Assembly (NCBI GenBank): GCA_922989275.2
Contig: OV277869.1
Location: 3,463,190 to 3,527,189 of the forward strand
Source of the DNA: Gari tellinella
Taxonomy: Eukaryota > Mollusca > Bivalvia > Cardiida > Psammobiidae
DNA length: 64,000 nt
Reading direction: 5' to 3'
A model generated the notes under the pieces. The model searched no databases and was not told the DNA's origin. It saw nothing but the letters and a program-made list of their open reading frames with translations. Positions 60,123 through 64,000 of the stretch are shown piece after piece. Position 1 is the stretch's first letter; every line of letters begins with the position of its first letter. Both the position numbers and the translations under genes were made by a program.

Positions 60123-60720
60123 ACAATAGTACCGTATAGTAGCAGATATCAGTCGTGATTCAACTTCAGTTCTTCTGCGAGACCTACACAGACCACCCAA
60201 CAGTCCAACAACTCCAACGCGTAAACAATAGTACCGTATAGTAGCAGATATCAGTCGTGATTCAACTTCAGTTCTTCTGCGAGACCTACACAGACCACCC
60301 AACAGTCCAACAACTCCAACGCGTAAACAATAGTACCGTATAGTAGCAGATATCAGTCGTGATTCAACTTCAGTTCTTCTGCGAGACCTACACAGACCAC
60401 GCAACAGTCCAACAACTCCAACGCGTAAACAATAGTACCGTATAGTAGCAGATATCAGTCGTGATTCAACTTCAGTTCTTCTGCGAGACCTACACAGACC
60501 ACCCATCAGTCCAACAACTCCAACGCGTAAACAATAGTACCGTATAGTAGCAGATATCAGTTGTGATTCAACTTCAGTTCTTCTACGAGACCTACACAGA
60601 CCACCCAACAGTCCAACAACTCCAACGCGTAAACAATAGTATTGTATAGAACTAGAGACCGACCAGTGGCGATACAACCTCAGTTCTTCTGCGAGACCTA
60701 CACATACTACTACAACGCGT
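60021..60720 (+). repeat. 102-bp tandem array of the last exon's end
   Basis: The AACGCGTAAACAATAGTACC segment, containing the stop TAA, recurs with GCGT ending at 60120, 60222, 60324, 60426, 60528 and 60630, an exact 102-bp period. A seventh, shortened copy ends at 60720, and still weaker relatives run to about 61010. The first copy is the true coding end; the others would lie in the 3' untranslated region. Every copy keeps the stop codon. Confidence 0.95.
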
Positions 60721-61016
60721 AAATAATAGTTCTGTATATAGACCAGTCGCGATTTTACCAACGTGCGTTCTTCTCCCTACACAGAACACCCCAAAATCTA
60801 AATTCAACGAGTAAATAAGAGTACTGTATCGAAGTAGAGGCCAATCGCGCTTTGAACTCAACTTCATGTATTCTGCGATACCTATACAGACGACTCAACA
60901 GTTCAACTCCTACGTGAACATGTACAAAAGTACTGAATATAGACCAGTCTATCCAACGTCCATTCTTCGGCCTACACAGAACACCTAACAATCCAGCACA
61001 AAGGTGTAAATAATTG

Positions 61017-61259
61017 GGGCCGGTTTGATAAAACTTCGTACGACAAATGTTGTCGTAAGTCAGATTATAAAAGTCTTCATTATTATTTATTTCTCCATCT
61101 AATCCTGCCTTGTGACATCTCTTTGGAATCGTCTTGAAAAGACGATTCCAAAGAGATGTCACAAGACAAGATTAGATAGAGAAATCAGAAATTAAATGTA
61201 TTTTAAAGTTTTGACTTACGACCGGTTTTTGTCGTACGAAGTTTTTTGAAACGGGCCCC
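61017..61259. mobile_element. MITE G
   Basis: GGGGCCGGTTTGATAAAACT and AGTTTTTTGAAACGGGCCCC ends, TTTGGAATCGTCTTGAAAAG core. Confidence 0.9.
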
Positions 61260-61667
61260 TGTTCTGTATAGTGCTCACATCGTTTCAAGGCAACTGTTCG
61301 TTATGAGAACCGTGTAACTGTATGGGGTTTGTTGAGAGTATGTTTGTTGCGATTAAAAAAAGTGAGGAAATGGCGTTGAGCAACGATATATCCAGCATTG
61401 TACTAAAGTTGTGTGAATATTGTACACTTGTCTTTCATGGACTCATTTGAGCTACAGTGCTAGTGATAGTGTTCCAGGTAAAGGGAGTCACAAAACTCAA
61501 GTCCTTGGGAATAACGTATCCCCTACTGTATATGAGGCAGTTGGTCGTTTGATGTTGTGTAGTGGAGAATAAGTTATGGTTATGGTTTGGAGCCTGGTCA
61601 GACTCCGGGTTCAAAATATTTGCAATGGAAATAATAGTTTAAAAGTAAAGGCATGTATTTGGAAAGA

Positions 61668-61960
61668 ACTCCAGATAAGATGAGTATTTCGAGAACTAAA
61701 ATCAATTTGTCTCCACCAAACCACAGGTACTTGACACATAGATCTAGATCTATTAAAAATAAAAAATTTAAAAACAAATCTAGAAAGTCTGTTATGATAT
61801 TTATAACATAAGTCTAGTAAAACAAATTATTTTGTTTGGTAATAGATCTAGATCTATGTGTCAAGTACCTGTGCACCAAACCCTATGATATGACTACTCA
61901 TAGAAGTCGTCGCAGGACGACGATTCTAATGAACAGTCACAATACATGGACTGATTGATG
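61668..61960. mobile_element. MITE I with a nested hairpin element
   Basis: AACTCCAGATAAGATGAGTA at the left and a changed core (AAGTCGTCGCAGGACGACGA) at 61907. Inside, 61724-61875 is an inverted repeat with arms CACAGGTACTTGACACATAG and its inverse. Confidence 0.75.
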
Positions 61961-62103
61961 TGTCTGAAATAATTTGTTTACTCGCTATTTCCCGAAGCCT
62001 CAATATGAGTATGGACTACTGTTTTCTTTTCATTCTCAATGCAGCCAATATTACAAAAGTTGCTTTGTAAAAGTCTAGGTGTGAATGAAAGCGAATATTT
62101 AAA

Positions 62104-62561
62104 CACAGTTAAACCTCCCTATTACAGTGGAGAAAACGTTATTCTTTCCCGTTTAAACGCAAACGTACGCAAACGCAAAGCACTAAAACGTAGAAAATTA
62201 CAATTTTTTGACAGTTCTCACTATTTATTTTAATCTGAGTGGCAAACAGTTTGGAGCCTGATCAGACGCCGGGTTACCCAGCGTCTGATCTGGCTCCAAA
62301 CTGTTTGTAATGGAAGAAATAGTTTTAGCATAAACGCGTTTATTGGGAAAGAATAACAGATTCTCCACTGTATGACCACTCAATTGTGTTAATTATCAAG
62401 TGTTTACGACAGGTGACTGCTTAAAGCAAGTCGACAGTAAAACAGAAAGTTCCGTTAGGAGTTTTCTGTTTTACTGGCATCGTACTTTTAGCTGTCACCT
62501 GTCCTTTAAACAATTAAATCATCTTCTTTTTAGCGGTCGTATTAAAGAGGATTTACTGTAT
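62104..62561. mobile_element. MITE F with nested MITE A
   Basis: ACACAGTTAAACCTCCCTAT left, core ACAGAAAGTTCCGTTAGGAG, AAGAGGATTTACTGTA right. The A element at 62123-62372 splits the CCCTATTATGACC word of F at TA. Confidence 0.88.
62123..62372. mobile_element. MITE A nested in F
   Basis: TACAGTGGAGAAAACGTTAT and AACAGATTCTCCACTGTA ends. TA on each side joins back to the F consensus. Confidence 0.92.
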
Positions 62562-62779
62562 AGTAAAGCATTGATAAACCTTTCTCTTGCTGTTAACATA
62601 CACTTTTGAAAACAGTAGAAATACAGATGGGACAGTTTCTGAATAAACAGTTTGATCCGCGCCGTCACTCTTTTCTAACAAAATCCATATAGTGGGTGGG
62701 ATTTTATATACGGATATTCGGTGAGAGAATGGTAACTTAAGGTTTTACTTTAACACGAAATATTTGTTTGATAATTCTA

Positions 62780-63332
62780 ACCCATTACCCCATAAACACG
62801 CATTTTTACGACTTTTATTTATTCCTCCACTGAAGAAAATAGTTCTCATTTATAATAAGACATGTGCTCATGGACATGTGATGTCTTTTGCTGAATAAAA
62901 CTTATCTATCTATAATAATAATGAACATGTACTAAAAGAAATATTCTTTATTCTAGCAGATTGTAGCTCAAAGCAGGCTGAAAGTAAAGGAGAATGCGCC
63001 TTAATGCGCATTCTGCTTTACTTTCAACCTGCTTTAATTCTTTCCTCCCTGAAACTTTTAATGGACAATCCCAGTTTCGATTTTTGTCTAGTCCATTTCT
63101 GGCTTTTAAGAGTTGTTTTTGTCAATTTTGGCATTACTGACAAACAGTGAAGACCCTGATAAGAGGGCTCCTTTTGGAGCCCTCTGATCTGGGTCTTCAC
63201 TGTTTGCACAGGACAAGTGTATTATTCACATGTACACTGTTGAAATGACGCCTATATGCGGGACTAGGGTTCAAAGGGTTAAAGTGGTCACCAACTTTCC
63301 AAACAGGGACAGGTTATGGGGTATTGGGTTAA
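62780..63332. mobile_element. MITE D with two insertions
   Basis: CTAACCCATTACCCCATAAA left and TATGGGGTATTGGGTTAA right, core at 62990-63020. One insert (about 62852-62930) ends with AATAAAACTTATCTATCT, like a retroposon tail. The other is a C3 element (63038-63273) at the TTAA of GCTTTAAGTGG. Confidence 0.82.
63038..63273. mobile_element. MITE C3 nested in D
   Basis: TTCTTTCCTCCCTGAAACTT left and AGGGTTCAAAGGGTTAA right. Core CAGTGAAGACCCTGATAAGA with GGGCTCCTTTTGGAGCCC. TTAA lies on both sides. Confidence 0.8.
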
Positions 63333-63474
63333 GGAAAGAACTGTGTCTTTATGAAATATATGATTACATATCGTTCTTGTAAACATATCAATATGGTTAA
63401 AATGTACATCTACATTACAACTTTCGAATAGGGTGGAACTGGAACCAATGAATTACAGAGCTTACCGAACACCA

Positions 63475-63705
63475 TTCGAGGTTTCATTGCTTCACAGCAA
63501 TGACGTCATTGGCTTGAAACATTTGTCGCTTGCTTTTAACTCTCAAATTTGAATCTCAGGAATTTTGACTGCAGAAATATCTATAATAGTGCCAAAGAGT
63601 TTGGATCCTGATCAGACGCCGCGTTACGCGGCGTCTGGTCAGGATCCAGACTGTTTGCAAATAACCATTGTGCTCGGGGCAAGGCATGCAGTGAAGTTTT
63701 TAAAG
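63475..63705. mobile_element. MITE C2, reverse
   Basis: TTCACAGCAATGACGTCATT left, GATCAGACGCCGCGTTACGC core at 63612, GCTCGGGGCAAGGCATGCAG right. Confidence 0.72.
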
Positions 63706-64000
63706 GGAATGGCTTGATTAACAAGAATTATATTTAAAAAAGATATTCCGTCGAAGGTTAAAGTTTATTTGGGAGTAAACAGTATTCATTATACACAGAA
63801 TTATACACAGATTGGCCCAGTGTATAAACCCATGCTTAAATATCTATTTTGTTCAATTTTATTAACAGAATAATTATCTAGAGTTTATCCACGCTAAATT
63901 TAGAAATGATGACATAATGACATCAATAATTTACACTGTTTCTCATTTTCGACTGTAGCGCATGTTTAAACTCAAAGATAAATCTGCCAAAACCAACTGA

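Noticed and set aside
60015..60761. 248-codon open frame on the minus strand
   Set aside because: It is the reverse reading of the 102-bp array. The period is a multiple of three, so one stop-free unit gives a long repetitive frame. The plus strand has the real exon.
62642..62647. AATAAA as the polyadenylation signal of the receptor
   Set aside because: It is about 2.5 kb past the stop, with several MITEs between; no evidence links it to the transcript.
301..63705. Regularly spaced palindromes considered as CRISPR-like or terminator arrays
   Set aside because: They are cores of dispersed MITEs with their own ends. There is no regular spacing and the genome is eukaryotic.

Overview
This is eukaryotic genomic DNA, AT-rich and packed with small inverted-repeat elements, most likely from a mollusc and probably a bivalve. 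That guess rests on the style and density of the hairpin MITEs, long introns and the protein it encodes; no species marker is visible. The window holds most of one plus-strand gene, a class C G-protein-coupled receptor of the GABA-B type. I assign 15 exons between 3487 and 60122, all with AG acceptors and GT donors and with reading phases that agree throughout (2028 nt, 675 residues plus stop). The gene's 5' end (start codon, signal peptide, first part of the ligand-binding domain) lies upstream of the window.

Layout: 1-3486 intron; exons 1-8 (3487-39019) encode the Venus-flytrap ligand-binding domain; exons 9-14 (42536-55325) encode the seven membrane helices; exon 15 (59994-60122) encodes a short tail and the stop. 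From 60123 to 64000 there are decaying copies of the last exon and then repeats. The flytrap reads more like GABA-B subunit 1, while the membrane domain reads more like subunit 2, and the tail is too short for the usual coiled coil. It is therefore called GABA-B-like without a subunit.

The most unusual feature is that four exon boundaries of this gene carry tandem arrays: seven splice donors at exon 3 (34-bp period), fifteen copies of the start of the helix-2 exon (87 bp), six full copies plus a fragment of the start of the helix-6/7 exon (165 bp), and at least six copies of the stop-codon end of the last exon (102 bp). Several units keep the receptor reading frame, so acceptor choice could lengthen the protein by 29 residues at exon 10 or by 55, 110 or 165 residues at exon 14.

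The introns are built largely of non-autonomous elements, named here by letter. A: TACAGTGGAGAA ends, TA target duplication. B: TACAGTGCTCCCTC ends, TA. C, C2, C3 and D: TTAACCC-type ends. E: CAGGGCTGCCAT ends. F: TACAGTAAAACCTC ends. G: GGGGCCCGTTTCATAAAAC ends. H: TCGAACTTCGATATCTCGAAC ends. I: CAGGGCTCCAGATAAG ends. J, K, L, M and N: others. Families with different ends share the same central palindrome types (A, B and C one type; D, E and F a second; G and I a third), with paired changes that keep the hairpins intact. Nested copies and one true empty/filled site pair show past transposition. The only trace of an element-encoded protein is a broken reverse transcriptase fragment at 17060-17280. 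No RNA genes, CRISPR arrays or second protein gene could be supported.
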